From: an uncultured Gammaproteobacteria bacterium
GTDB taxonomy: Bacteria; Pseudomonadota; Gammaproteobacteria; Magnimaribacterales; Magnimaribacteraceae
NCBI GenBank assembly: GCA_913031395.1
Contig: CAJWDT010000002.1
Coordinates: 43,304 to 107,303 of the forward strand
Length of the DNA: 64,000 nt
Reading direction: 5' to 3'
Positions 9,582-18,499 of the stretch are shown piece after piece; the stretch's first letter is position 1; each line of letters starts with the position of its first letter. Under the pieces are notes generated by a model. It made no database searches, was not told the DNA's origin, and saw nothing but the letters and a program-made list of their open reading frames with translations. The position numbers were made by a program, and so were the translations under genes.

Positions 9582-11114
9582 ATGAATTCCTCTAAATTTA
9601 AGTCATATGTAAGTCGCATAGAGTCGTCTAAGGTATATGATGTAGCTCAAATAACTCCTATTACCAAAGCAAATCAGCTTTCAGGGTTATTAAAAAATGA
9701 AATTTTCTTAAAAAGAGAGGATTTACAACCAGTATTCTCATTTAAAGTAAGAGGAGCATACAATAAGCTGGCCTTATTGAAAGAAAAAGGTTTAAAAGGG
9801 CCATTTATAGCCGCTTCAGCTGGAAATCATGCGCAAGGTGTAGCTTTTGGAGCAAAAAGCTTGGGTCTAAAGGCATTTATTGTGATGCCAGTAACAACTC
9901 CATCGATTAAGGTCAATTCTGTGAAGAATTATGGAGGAAGGGTAATACTTCATGGAGATAATTTTGATGAAGCTTTTAAGTATGCCATTGATTTGGCTAA
10001 GAAGGAGTCATATACATTTATCCATCCCTATGATGATAAAGATGTAATTGCAGGCCAAGGTACAGTAGGAAAGGAGCTGATTGAACAAATCCAATCTGGA
10101 ATCGATGCTGTTTTCGTTCCAGTTGGAGGAGGCGGCTTACTTGCGGGGGTTGGGACTTATATAAAAAGTGTTAGCCCTGAAACAAAGGTAATAGGCGTAG
10201 AGCCAGAAGATGCTGCTTGTCTTAAACTTGCGCTAGATAACAATAAAAGACTTATGTTAAAGGAGGTAGGGCTTTTTGCAGATGGCGTTGCCGTAAAACA
10301 GGTTGGTAAAGAGACATTTTCTTTAATTAAAGAATGGGTGGATGATGTGGTCACGGTGTCTGTAGATGAAATGTGTGCTTCTGTACAAGATACTTTCCAG
10401 GAAACACGAACTATTGCAGAGCCTGCAGGAGCATTAGCACTTGCTGGCTTGAAGAAATATTGTAAATCAAGAGGTTTAAAGAATAAGACTCTAGTTGCTA
10501 TTAACTCAGGAGCAAATTTAAATTTTGATAGGTTGGGACATATTGTTGAAAGAGTTCAATTAGGTGAAAGTAAAGAAGTTCTTTTAAGCGTGAAAATACC
10601 AGAAGAAAAAGGAAGTTTCAGGAAGTTCTGCACTTTTCTAGGAAAAAGAAGCATATCAGAATTTAATTATAGAGCAGAAGAGAGTAATGAGGCTAATATA
10701 TTTGTTGCCTGCAGATTCAATGATAAAGAAGGAAAGGGTAGGCTGCTAAAGCACTTAAAATCTAAAGGATATTCCCCTAAAGACCTTTCTGGTAATGAAG
10801 TAGCAAAACTCCATATAAAGCATATGGTTGGAGGTAGAGCTCCAAAGGCAGTAACAGAGAGGGGAGAGTATATATTTAGAGTCCAATTTCCTGAAAGACC
10901 AGGAGCATTAGTAGGTTTTTTAGATAAATTGAGTGATAAATTTAACATAACCTTATTTCACTACAGAAACCAAGGTTCTGCATACGGTAGAGTTTTGGTT
11001 GGTTTTGAGTCAAAAGGTAAAGATTATTCAAAACTAATCCAATATTTGAATGAAACAGGATTTAGATTTTGGGATGAAACTCAGAATTTAGCCTATAAGT
11101 CCTTTCTGAAGTAG
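9582..11114 (+). CDS. ilvA: Threonine ammonia-lyase (biosynthetic)
   Basis: KREDLQPVFSFKVRGAYNK, PVGGGGLLAGVG, two C-terminal ACT-like domains. Confidence 0.96.
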   Translation: MNSSKFKSYVSRIESSKVYDVAQITPITKANQLSGLLKNEIFLKREDLQPVFSFKVRGAYNKLALLKEKGLKGPFIAASAGNHAQGVAFGAKSLGLKAFIVMPVTTPSIKVNSVKNYGGRVILHGDNFDEAFKYAIDLAKKESYTFIHPYDDKDVIAGQGTVGKELIEQIQSGIDAVFVPVGGGGLLAGVGTYIKSVSPETKVIGVEPEDAACLKLALDNNKRLMLKEVGLFADGVAVKQVGKETFSLIKEWVDDVVTVSVDEMCASVQDTFQETRTIAEPAGALALAGLKKYCKSRGLKNKTLVAINSGANLNFDRLGHIVERVQLGESKEVLLSVKIPEEKGSFRKFCTFLGKRSISEFNYRAEESNEANIFVACRFNDKEGKGRLLKHLKSKGYSPKDLSGNEVAKLHIKHMVGGRAPKAVTERGEYIFRVQFPERPGALVGFLDKLSDKFNITLFHYRNQGSAYGRVLVGFESKGKDYSKLIQYLNETGFRFWDETQNLAYKSFLK

Positions 11115-11117
11115 AAA

Positions 11118-11687
11118 TTAATTAAAAGTATAAAAATACTCATCAGTTATACACGAATGAGCCTTAATGTCGTATTTATTCTCAAAGCAGCTCTCAACCT
11201 TCTGAAAGTCATAGGCAATTATCACCAACTCAGTATTGCTGTTTTCTAGATTGACTAATGAATGGTCATAATAGCCTTTGCCCATACCAATTCTATATCC
11301 ATTTGCATCGAAGCAAACGCAAGGTAAAAGTATAATATCTAAGTCTGATGCTTCTATCTGTTGAGTTTCTAAAGGTTCAAGGATATTAAAGATATTGGCC
11401 TTTAGGTTTTTATAGTCATCTAACTTACGGAATTCCATAACCTTAGAATTTTGTACAATTTTTGGAAGGTAGACTTCTGAATTCATTCCAATCAAGGTCT
11501 TTGTTAAATTCTCAGTAGGCATTTCATTATTGATAGACCAATAACTTGCAATTTTTTTTTCTTTAAACTTTTCTTTATTGGAGTCTACGAAAGATATAAC
11601 TCTTTTTTCTGCATTCTTTATGAACTCATCTGAAAGACTTTTCCTTGTCTGAATGTATTCTTCCCTAAGTTCGGATTTAGTAGTCAT
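11118..11687 (-). CDS. ygfA: 5-formyltetrahydrofolate cyclo-ligase
   Basis: LPCVCFDANGYRIGMGKGYYDHSL motif; located next to 6S RNA as in enterics. Confidence 0.92.
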   Translation of the reverse strand: MTTKSELREEYIQTRKSLSDEFIKNAEKRVISFVDSNKEKFKEKKIASYWSINNEMPTENLTKTLIGMNSEVYLPKIVQNSKVMEFRKLDDYKNLKANIFNILEPLETQQIEASDLDIILLPCVCFDANGYRIGMGKGYYDHSLVNLENSNTELVIIAYDFQKVESCFENKYDIKAHSCITDEYFYTFN

Positions 11688-11694
11688 CGATGGT

Positions 11695-11870
11695 GTTTCC
11701 CAGATTACCGTTGTTGATTACTGCCCTGAACCGTGAAGTTCAAGGCGGTGACCCCGTCAATCTATCAGGCTTCCCATAAGATGGGTATGCACAACAAAAA
11801 TTTTTCAGAATCCCCTATTATTTTTTTATCGGCTCGAGAGTAGTAACAACTATCGAATAAACCAGGAAAC
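11695..11870 (-). ncRNA. ssrS: 6S RNA (approximate ends)
   Basis: zapA-ssrS-ygfA synteny; reverse strand contains CTCGAGCCGAT and CACCGCCTTGAACTTCACGGTTCAGGG (cf. E. coli 6S CCTTGAACCAAGGGTTCAAGG); termini GTTTCCTGG.../...CTGGGAAAC and GTTGTTACTAC/GTAATCAACAAC can pair to form the closing stem. Confidence 0.87.
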
Positions 11871-11896
11871 AAAAAAATTATAACTCAATATTAAGT

Positions 11897-12190
11897 TTAA
11901 AAAGACAAAGTTTTTAATTGATCTTGTATTTTTAGTGTCAGGTTTTCTAACCCTTCGTTCACTTCTTCATCTCTTGTCCCATCTGATAAGTTCTTGAGAT
12001 ATTCATTACTAATATTTAGTGCAGTAATAATGGCGGCTCTTTTCTCATCTAATCCTGAAGTGGCTTTGACCTCGGTTAACTTAGTGTCCAGAAAAATTGC
12101 TGCTTTTTTAAGCTCTTCTGCTTCTTCTGCAGGACAGGCTATTTTATAACTTGCACCTAGAATTTTTACTGTAGTTGTTTCTTTACTCAC
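11897..12190 (-). CDS. zapA: Cell division protein ZapA
   Basis: TTVKILGASYKIACPAEEAEELKKAAIFLDTKL; synteny with 6S RNA. Confidence 0.92.
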   Translation of the reverse strand: MSKETTTVKILGASYKIACPAEEAEELKKAAIFLDTKLTEVKATSGLDEKRAAIITALNISNEYLKNLSDGTRDEEVNEGLENLTLKIQDQLKTLSF

Positions 12191-12193
12191 CGA

Positions 12194-12388
12194 TTAATTT
12201 TTATATTTTTTTATAATTTTTGATATACCGTCTTTTGCTATATCAAGGTTTTCAGATAACTGATTATTTTCTTTTGAAAGTTGATTATTTTTTTTTGAGA
12301 GATGTTCATTTACCTCTTTAAGCTGCTGACTGAGCTTAATGAGATCATTAATTTCATTTTCGAGGACTTCAAGTTTATTTTCAGACAT
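12194..12388 (-). CDS. TIGR02449-like small coiled-coil protein
   Basis: 64 aa heptad-rich (LSKKNNQLSKENNQLSENL) immediately upstream of zapA. Confidence 0.7.
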   Translation of the reverse strand: MSENKLEVLENEINDLIKLSQQLKEVNEHLSKKNNQLSKENNQLSENLDIAKDGISKIIKKYKN

Positions 12389-12471
12389 TTAGTTGTTTAA
12401 GTTTAACTTTGAACGTATTTTCTTGCTACCATGTTTTATCATAATAGGAACACAAACTTAACGTAAATAAA

Positions 12472-13776
12472 ATGCAATCAATTTTTTCAGAAAGAAGGTC
12501 TCAATTATCAGAAAAAGTGCTTGAAGATTCAGCAATAATCATCTCTTCCGCTTCAGTAAAATCAAGAATATCTGATACTGAGTATGCATATCGCCAGGAT
12601 AGTAACTTTTATTATTTATCTGGATATGAAGAACCAGAATCACTTTTGCTCATTAGACCAGATCACGATAAAGAGAAGTTTGTTATGTTTTGCAGAGAGA
12701 GGGATCCGCTAAGAGAGCAATGGGATGGTTTTAGAACAGGTCAGGAAGGTGCGATAGAGCAATATGGAGCGGATGCTGCTCACAGTATTAACTCTATTGG
12801 TGAAATGATGCCCTCACTTCTTGAAGGAGTAAAAAATATTTACTTTTCCATGAGTGCACCTTGCGGAGTAGATCTTAAGATTAGTGATTGGATTGAGAGT
12901 ATAAGAAAGAATACAAGGGCAGGGGCCGAACCTCCTCAGAATCTTCTTTCTCTTGATTCAATACTTCATGAAATGAGATTAATCAAAGAAGATTATGAAA
13001 TGAACTTAATGAGACAGGCTGCCAATATAACTACTGAAGCTCATGTGAGGGCAATGCAAGCAGTAACTCCAGGTATGTTTGAGTATCAGCTTGAAGCTGA
13101 ATATCTTTATGCCTTCAACAAGAATGGGGCAAGATCGCCCGCTTATAATTCTATTGTTGGTGGCGGCAATAATTCTTGCATTCTTCATTATGTTGAAAAT
13201 AATGCAGAACTCCAGGATGGAGATTTGGTATTGGTCGATGCAGGCTGCGAATACCAATATTATGCTTCTGATGTGACTAGAACTTTTCCTGTTAATGGAA
13301 AGTTTTCACCTGAACAAAAAGAAATTTATTCTATTGTCCTAGAGGCCCATAAACAGTCAATGGAGGAAGCTAAGCCTGGAAATAAATGGAACTTGATGCA
13401 CGAGAAGTCTGTAGAAGTAATTGTTGAAGGTCTTTTGTCTATTGGCCTTCTTAAGGGTACTAAAGAAGAAATTATTGAAAAAGGCGAGTACTCTAAATTT
13501 TATATGCACCGAATTGGCCATTGGCTTGGGATGGATGTTCATGATGTTGGAAGTTATAAACGAGATGGAGATTGGCGAGAGCTTGAAAAAGGTATGGTCA
13601 TGACTGTTGAACCTGGTATTTATATATTAGATTCCATTGAAGGTATTGATGATAAATGGAAGGGTATAGGGGTTCGGATCGAGGACGATATAGCCATTAC
13701 TGATTCAGGCTTTGAATTACTTACTCCAGATGTTCCAAGAACGATTGAAGAAGTAGAACAAACAGTTCAAGGGTAA
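12472..13776 (+). CDS. pepP: Xaa-Pro aminopeptidase
   Basis: M24 metal ligands: VDAGCEYQYYASDVTRTFP, HRIGHWLGMDVHD, VEPGIY, RIEDD. Confidence 0.95.
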   Translation: MQSIFSERRSQLSEKVLEDSAIIISSASVKSRISDTEYAYRQDSNFYYLSGYEEPESLLLIRPDHDKEKFVMFCRERDPLREQWDGFRTGQEGAIEQYGADAAHSINSIGEMMPSLLEGVKNIYFSMSAPCGVDLKISDWIESIRKNTRAGAEPPQNLLSLDSILHEMRLIKEDYEMNLMRQAANITTEAHVRAMQAVTPGMFEYQLEAEYLYAFNKNGARSPAYNSIVGGGNNSCILHYVENNAELQDGDLVLVDAGCEYQYYASDVTRTFPVNGKFSPEQKEIYSIVLEAHKQSMEEAKPGNKWNLMHEKSVEVIVEGLLSIGLLKGTKEEIIEKGEYSKFYMHRIGHWLGMDVHDVGSYKRDGDWRELEKGMVMTVEPGIYILDSIEGIDDKWKGIGVRIEDDIAITDSGFELLTPDVPRTIEEVEQTVQG

Positions 13777-14952
13777 GTGCACTATCAAGTATCAATTGTA
13801 GGCGGTGGTATCGCTGGTGCTTTGTTAGCTCTTTATCTTGGAAGGGCCCGAATAAGTGTTTGTTTAATCGATAGAGGCCATCCTTCACAAGATATTCAGA
13901 AACCACCAGAAGGAAAGACAACATCTCTAAATTTATCCTCTATAGAGTCCTTAAAGCAGGCTGGAGTTTGGGATTTTATCCAAAAAGATTCACAAGAATT
14001 TGAAGAAATTCATGTCTGGGATTCTGAAGGCTCTTCTTCAATCGAGTTCAAGGCTCATGAGATATCCAAGCAAAAACTTGGTGTAATTGTTCATAATCAG
14101 ATCATTCTTGAAGCTATTTTTAGAGAAATAAAAGAATATTCCAGTATTGATCTTATCGAAGGAGAATCTCTCCAAACTTTAACTTCAAATGAAGATAATG
14201 CTTCTATAATTACAGAATCAGGCTTGAATATTTCTTCAGACCTAATTGTGGGCGCAGATGGTTCACTTTCCGTAGTAAGAAATCTGTCAAATATTCCAAT
14301 AAGAACATGGAGTTATCATCAGTTAGCTATAGTTTCATCGGTCATAACTTCTAATCCTCTAAATGAGACTGCATTTCAAATATTTACAGACACTGGTCCC
14401 ATTGCATTATTACCCTTAAGCACAAAACCAAATTTAGCTTCCTTAATATGGTCTACCGATCAGATTTATGGTGAAAAACTCTTAGAACTTGAGAGAGACT
14501 TATTGATGAAAGAGCTTAGATTAAAAACCGAAGATAGGTTTGGAGCTCTTACTCTCGATGAAGATATTAAATCTTTTCCTTTGAACCAGCTTCATGCAAA
14601 AAAATTCTTCAAAGATCGTTCAATTTTGGTAGGTGATTCAGCGCATACTATTCACCCTTTGGCAGGGCAGGGCCTAAATCTGGGTATAGCTGATGTTCGA
14701 GAGCTATCCGAGTTAGTGATATCTAAAAATAGATATGGAAAGAATATTTACGATCGTGAAATGTTAAGGACTTATAGCAAAAGGCGAGAGCCTGAGAGTT
14801 ATAAGATGATAGCTTTGATGGAGGCTTTCAAGAGAGGGTTTGGCTCAGATAACCCTTGGATAAAAATGGGAAGGAATTTAGCTTTTGGTTTCGCCGATAA
14901 GGCGAAGCCACTTAAAAAAAGGCTTATCAAAGAAGCTGCTGGAATTATTTAA
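13777..14952 (+). CDS. ubiH: UbiH/VisC-family FAD-dependent monooxygenase (ubiquinone biosynthesis), GTG start
   Basis: [40 protein letters not shown]; follows pepP as in other gammaproteobacteria. Confidence 0.85.
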   Translation: MHYQVSIVGGGIAGALLALYLGRARISVCLIDRGHPSQDIQKPPEGKTTSLNLSSIESLKQAGVWDFIQKDSQEFEEIHVWDSEGSSSIEFKAHEISKQKLGVIVHNQIILEAIFREIKEYSSIDLIEGESLQTLTSNEDNASIITESGLNISSDLIVGADGSLSVVRNLSNIPIRTWSYHQLAIVSSVITSNPLNETAFQIFTDTGPIALLPLSTKPNLASLIWSTDQIYGEKLLELERDLLMKELRLKTEDRFGALTLDEDIKSFPLNQLHAKKFFKDRSILVGDSAHTIHPLAGQGLNLGIADVRELSELVISKNRYGKNIYDREMLRTYSKRREPESYKMIALMEAFKRGFGSDNPWIKMGRNLAFGFADKAKPLKKRLIKEAAGII

Positions 14953-15100
14953 TCTTAGCTTCTGTATAGATGACATGTTTTCTGACAACAGGATCAAATT
15001 TTTTGATTTCCATCTTGTCAGGCATGGCTGATTTATTCTTGTCAGTTGTGTAGAAATGTCCTGTACCAGCAGAGGATACTAGTCTGATTTTTTCTCTCAT
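14945..15100 (-). CDS. rpmG: 50S ribosomal protein L33 (not in ORF track, 51 aa)
   Basis: Reverse translation [51 protein letters not shown]. Confidence 0.95.
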   Translation of the reverse strand: MREKIRLVSSAGTGHFYTTDKNKSAMPDKMEIKKFDPVVRKHVIYTEAKIK

Positions 15101-15333
15101 ATCTTTTCTCCTTTTGATCTTAGATCTGCAAGTACTTTATCAATGCCATTTTTGTCTATAGTTCTCATACCATTTGCTGAAACAGTCAGGCTGACATATC
15201 TATTCTCAGATTCAACCCAAAACTTATGTTTGTGAAGATTAGGCTGGAAGGTTCTTTTATTTCTATTCTTAGCAAACGAAACATTATTTCCCGCTTGAGG
15301 TTTTTTACCGGTCACTTGGCAGACTTTAGACAT
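15097..15333 (-). CDS. rpmB: 50S ribosomal protein L28
   Basis: [42 protein letters not shown]. Confidence 0.97.
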   Translation of the reverse strand: MSKVCQVTGKKPQAGNNVSFAKNRNKRTFQPNLHKHKFWVESENRYVSLTVSANGMRTIDKNGIDKVLADLRSKGEKI

Positions 15334-15434
15334 AACTTTCTTAAATAATTCTCTATAGAGCCGCGTTTTATACTAGAAGCATTGGCAGAAAGCAAGACTA
15401 AGCCGTTATAATCTTGCCCATAGGGGAATAAAAT

Positions 15435-16637
15435 TTGGAATCCTTGGTAAATAAAAATATTATATTAGGCGTTACTGGCGGAATAGCAGCTTATAAATCA
15501 GCTGAAATAGTCAGGCATTTAAAGAAATCAGGATGTTCTGTTCGTGTTGTAATGACGGCTTCTGCAGAAGAATTTATAACGCCCTTAACAATGCAAGCTT
15601 TATCAGGAAATAGAGTTTCCACAGAGCTCCTTGATGTAGAAGCAGAGGCTGCAATGGGTCACATTGAATTAGCAAAATGGGCTGATGGAATACTAATAGC
15701 ACCAGCAACAGCAAATACATTGGCTAGACTTTCTTCAGGAAGAGGAGATGATTTACTGTCTACTATAACTCTCGCTTTTGATGGACCTATTGCCTTGGCT
15801 CCTGCAATGAATCAAGCCATGTGGAGGGATCATAGAACTCAAGAAAATTTAGACAGTCTCATTGGTAATGGCTTTACTATTTGTGGGCCAGATTCAGGTG
15901 AACAGGCATGTGGGGATGTTGGTCTAGGAAGAATGTTAGAGCCAATTCAAATATTAGATATCTTTTCATCGTTATTCGATCAAGGAACATTGATAGGTAG
16001 AAATGTTTTAATTACTGCTGGACCAACTCAAGAGCCCATTGATCCAGTAAGATTTATTACTAACAGAAGCTCTGGAAAAATGGGTTATAGTCTGGCAGAG
16101 GCTGCTATAGCAGCAGGCGCAAAGGTAACACTTGTTAGTGGTCCAGTGAATTTAGATCCACCTTCTAATTGTCTTCTTGTCTCAGTAGAAACAGCAAATG
16201 AGATGTATGAGGCAGTCATGCATCATATAAAAGATAAAGATATTTATATAGGTACAGCCGCTGTATCTGACTATAGTCCAACAAAGTCTCATGATTCAAA
16301 AATCAAGAAAGATGGAAGTAAGTCTTCAATGGTTTTAGAGTTGAAGGAGAACCGGGATATTCTTAATTCGGTTAGTGAATTAAAAGATCGACCTTATGTC
16401 GTTGGGTTTGCCGCTGAAACTGATAATCTAATAGACAATGCTAAGAAGAAGTTAACTAACAAAAGACTTGATCTAATTGTCGCTAATGATGTTTCAGACA
16501 AAAATATAGGGTTTGATTCTGATGATAATGAAGTTACTCTCATAACCCAAAAGGAGCAGAAGCTTTTGGAAAGGCAAAACAAAAAAAAGATTTCAAACAA
16601 AATAATAGAGTTCATATCAGGGAGAATAAATGACTAA
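15435..16637 (+). CDS. coaBC: Bifunctional phosphopantothenoylcysteine decarboxylase / phosphopantothenate-cysteine ligase (TTG start)
   Basis: LGVTGGIAAYKSAEIVRHLKK, APAMNQAMW, ITAGPTQEPIDPVRFITNRSSGKMG. Confidence 0.96.
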   Translation: MESLVNKNIILGVTGGIAAYKSAEIVRHLKKSGCSVRVVMTASAEEFITPLTMQALSGNRVSTELLDVEAEAAMGHIELAKWADGILIAPATANTLARLSSGRGDDLLSTITLAFDGPIALAPAMNQAMWRDHRTQENLDSLIGNGFTICGPDSGEQACGDVGLGRMLEPIQILDIFSSLFDQGTLIGRNVLITAGPTQEPIDPVRFITNRSSGKMGYSLAEAAIAAGAKVTLVSGPVNLDPPSNCLLVSVETANEMYEAVMHHIKDKDIYIGTAAVSDYSPTKSHDSKIKKDGSKSSMVLELKENRDILNSVSELKDRPYVVGFAAETDNLIDNAKKKLTNKRLDLIVANDVSDKNIGFDSDDNEVTLITQKEQKLLERQNKKKISNKIIEFISGRIND

Positions 16638-17907
16638 ACTATCTAAACCAGAAAATGTGGGACTTTCATCTGAAAGACTTAAAAATATAGGAGAATCTAT
16701 GAGATCTCTTATTGATTCAAAAAAGATACCAGGAACAGTTACTCTAGTGGCAAGGAAAGGGGAGATTGTCCATTTTGAAGCTAATGGTAAAAGAGATATA
16801 GAAAGAGATTTACCTATGGAAATTGATACTATCCATAGAATTTATTCTCAATCCAAGCCAGTTACAGGAGTCGCTTTAATGATGCTATTTGAGGAAGGAA
16901 AATTCCTTATGACTGACCCTGTAGCAAAATATCTTCCTGAGTTTTCAGATATGCAAGTTTGTGTTGGCGAAGAGAATGGCAAGATGAAAACTGAAGCGGC
17001 AAGTTCACCTATTACTATTCAACAGCTTGCTTCACATACTTCAGGTTTGTCATATTCATTCATACCAGGTCCGGTAGGTGCTATGTATATCGCCGAAGAA
17101 GCTGAGAGAGGTTTGGGAAATATCCCAAGCGCTGGCGGAATGCTTTTCCCTGAAGGTACAAAACCACCTTTTAGCAATCTTAGGGAATGGACTAAAGCAC
17201 TAGCAGAACTACCTTTAGTTGCTCAACCTGGAACTGTATGGAATTACAGTGTTGGAATGGATGTTATGGGAGCACTCATAGAAGAATTAGCTGGAATGAC
17301 ATTCGGTGATTTTCTTCAGAAAAGGATCTTTGGCCCTCTTGGCATGGAAGATACCGGTTTCATGGTCCCAGAAGAAAAACTGAATAGATTTTCAGCGAAT
17401 TATAGTCCTGTGCCAGACAATATGATGCTTACGGATGATCCTGAAAAGTCAGGTTACAGAACACCACCTCAACTTGAATCTGGTGGCGGAGGACTGGTAA
17501 GTACAGTAGGAGACTACCTTAAGTTTGCGCAGATGTTGTTAAACAAAGGTGAATACGAAGGAAAAAGGTATTTAGGGAAAAAGACAGTCAAGTTCATGAC
17601 TGCAAATCATATGGGTTCAGTAAACGCTAATGAAGGCCTAACTAGTCTTTTCAATATGCTTGGGAACGGATATCAAGTACAAGGTATGGGATTTGGTGTA
17701 ACGGGATCAGTAGTTGTAAATCCTGCTCTTACAGGTTTACCGGTTTCTAAGGGGGCTTTTAGCTGGGGCGGAGCAGCAAGTACTCATTTTTGGATAGACA
17801 ATAAAGAAGATCTTATTGGTATTGTTCATACGCAGCTTTTACCTGATGGAACATACCCTGTTAGAGAACTGATGCAATTAGCTACCTATCAGGCAATTAT
17901 TGATTAG
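16630..17907 (+). CDS. Serine hydrolase, beta-lactamase/class C family
   Basis: SQSK (SxxK) and YSVG motifs; HTSGLSY. Confidence 0.88.
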   Translation: MTKLSKPENVGLSSERLKNIGESMRSLIDSKKIPGTVTLVARKGEIVHFEANGKRDIERDLPMEIDTIHRIYSQSKPVTGVALMMLFEEGKFLMTDPVAKYLPEFSDMQVCVGEENGKMKTEAASSPITIQQLASHTSGLSYSFIPGPVGAMYIAEEAERGLGNIPSAGGMLFPEGTKPPFSNLREWTKALAELPLVAQPGTVWNYSVGMDVMGALIEELAGMTFGDFLQKRIFGPLGMEDTGFMVPEEKLNRFSANYSPVPDNMMLTDDPEKSGYRTPPQLESGGGGLVSTVGDYLKFAQMLLNKGEYEGKRYLGKKTVKFMTANHMGSVNANEGLTSLFNMLGNGYQVQGMGFGVTGSVVVNPALTGLPVSKGAFSWGGAASTHFWIDNKEDLIGIVHTQLLPDGTYPVRELMQLATYQAIID

Positions 17908-17918
17908 TAGATAAGTAA

Positions 17919-17947
17919 AAAAAAAGACGCGTAGTGCGTCTTTTTTT
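17919..17947. terminator. Bidirectional intrinsic terminator
   Basis: AAAAAAAGACGC-GTAGT-GCGTCTTTTTTT between convergent genes. Confidence 0.9.
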
Positions 17948-17962
17948 GATTGGGATTTAGTA

Positions 17963-18400
17963 CTATTTTTCTTCTGAAGGGCTTTCTTCTTCAGTAGCCT
18001 CTTCAACAACAGCTTCTTCAGTTGCAGTTTCTGCCGCTACAGCTTCTTCAGTAACCACTTCCTCAACGGGAGCTTCGACAGCTACAGCTTCTTCAGCAAC
18101 CGCTTCAGTGGCAATGACTTCCTCAACAGGAGCTTCTTCAACTGCAGCTGCTACTTTTGTTCTATTGCCAAAACGTTTTTTGAACTTATCTACTCTCCCA
18201 CCTTCATTCACAAACTTCTGTTTTCCAGTGTAGAAAGGATGAGAAGCTGATGAGATATCAAGAACACAGTAAGGATAAGTTTTACCTTCGTATTCTTTTG
18301 TTTGATCCGTGTTTAAAGTTGAACGAATAAGAAAGTACTCATCCACACTTGTGTCATGGAATAGTACTTCTCGGTATTCAGGATGAATTTCTTTTCTCAT
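17963..18400 (-). CDS. rpmE2: 50S ribosomal protein L31 (type B-like) with acidic C-terminal extension
   Basis: [29 protein letters not shown]...[29 protein letters not shown]; remaining ~60 aa is E/A/V-rich. Confidence 0.9.
   Translation of the reverse strand: MRKEIHPEYREVLFHDTSVDEYFLIRSTLNTDQTKEYEGKTYPYCVLDISSASHPFYTGKQKFVNEGGRVDKFKKRFGNRTKVAAAVEEAPVEEVIATEAVAEEAVAVEAPVEEVVTEEAVAAETATEEAVVEEATEEESPSEEK
17966..18154 (-). repeat. Degenerate in-frame coding repeat ([13 protein letters not shown] units)
   Basis: Recurrent gcttcttca/gcttcctcaac units encoding acidic low-complexity tail of L31. Confidence 0.75.
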
Positions 18401-18499
18401 TTATTAATCTTGATGGTAAAAATTAGGTCGGCGCATTATACAAGACAGATAATACAAGGCAAATGCATAATTTAAATTAGAATGAACGATATTTAGTTT

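Noticed and set aside
17966-18154. Tandem-repeat or CRISPR-like array of gcttcttca units
   Set aside because: Units are short, degenerate, in frame and without spacers; they encode the acidic L31 tail
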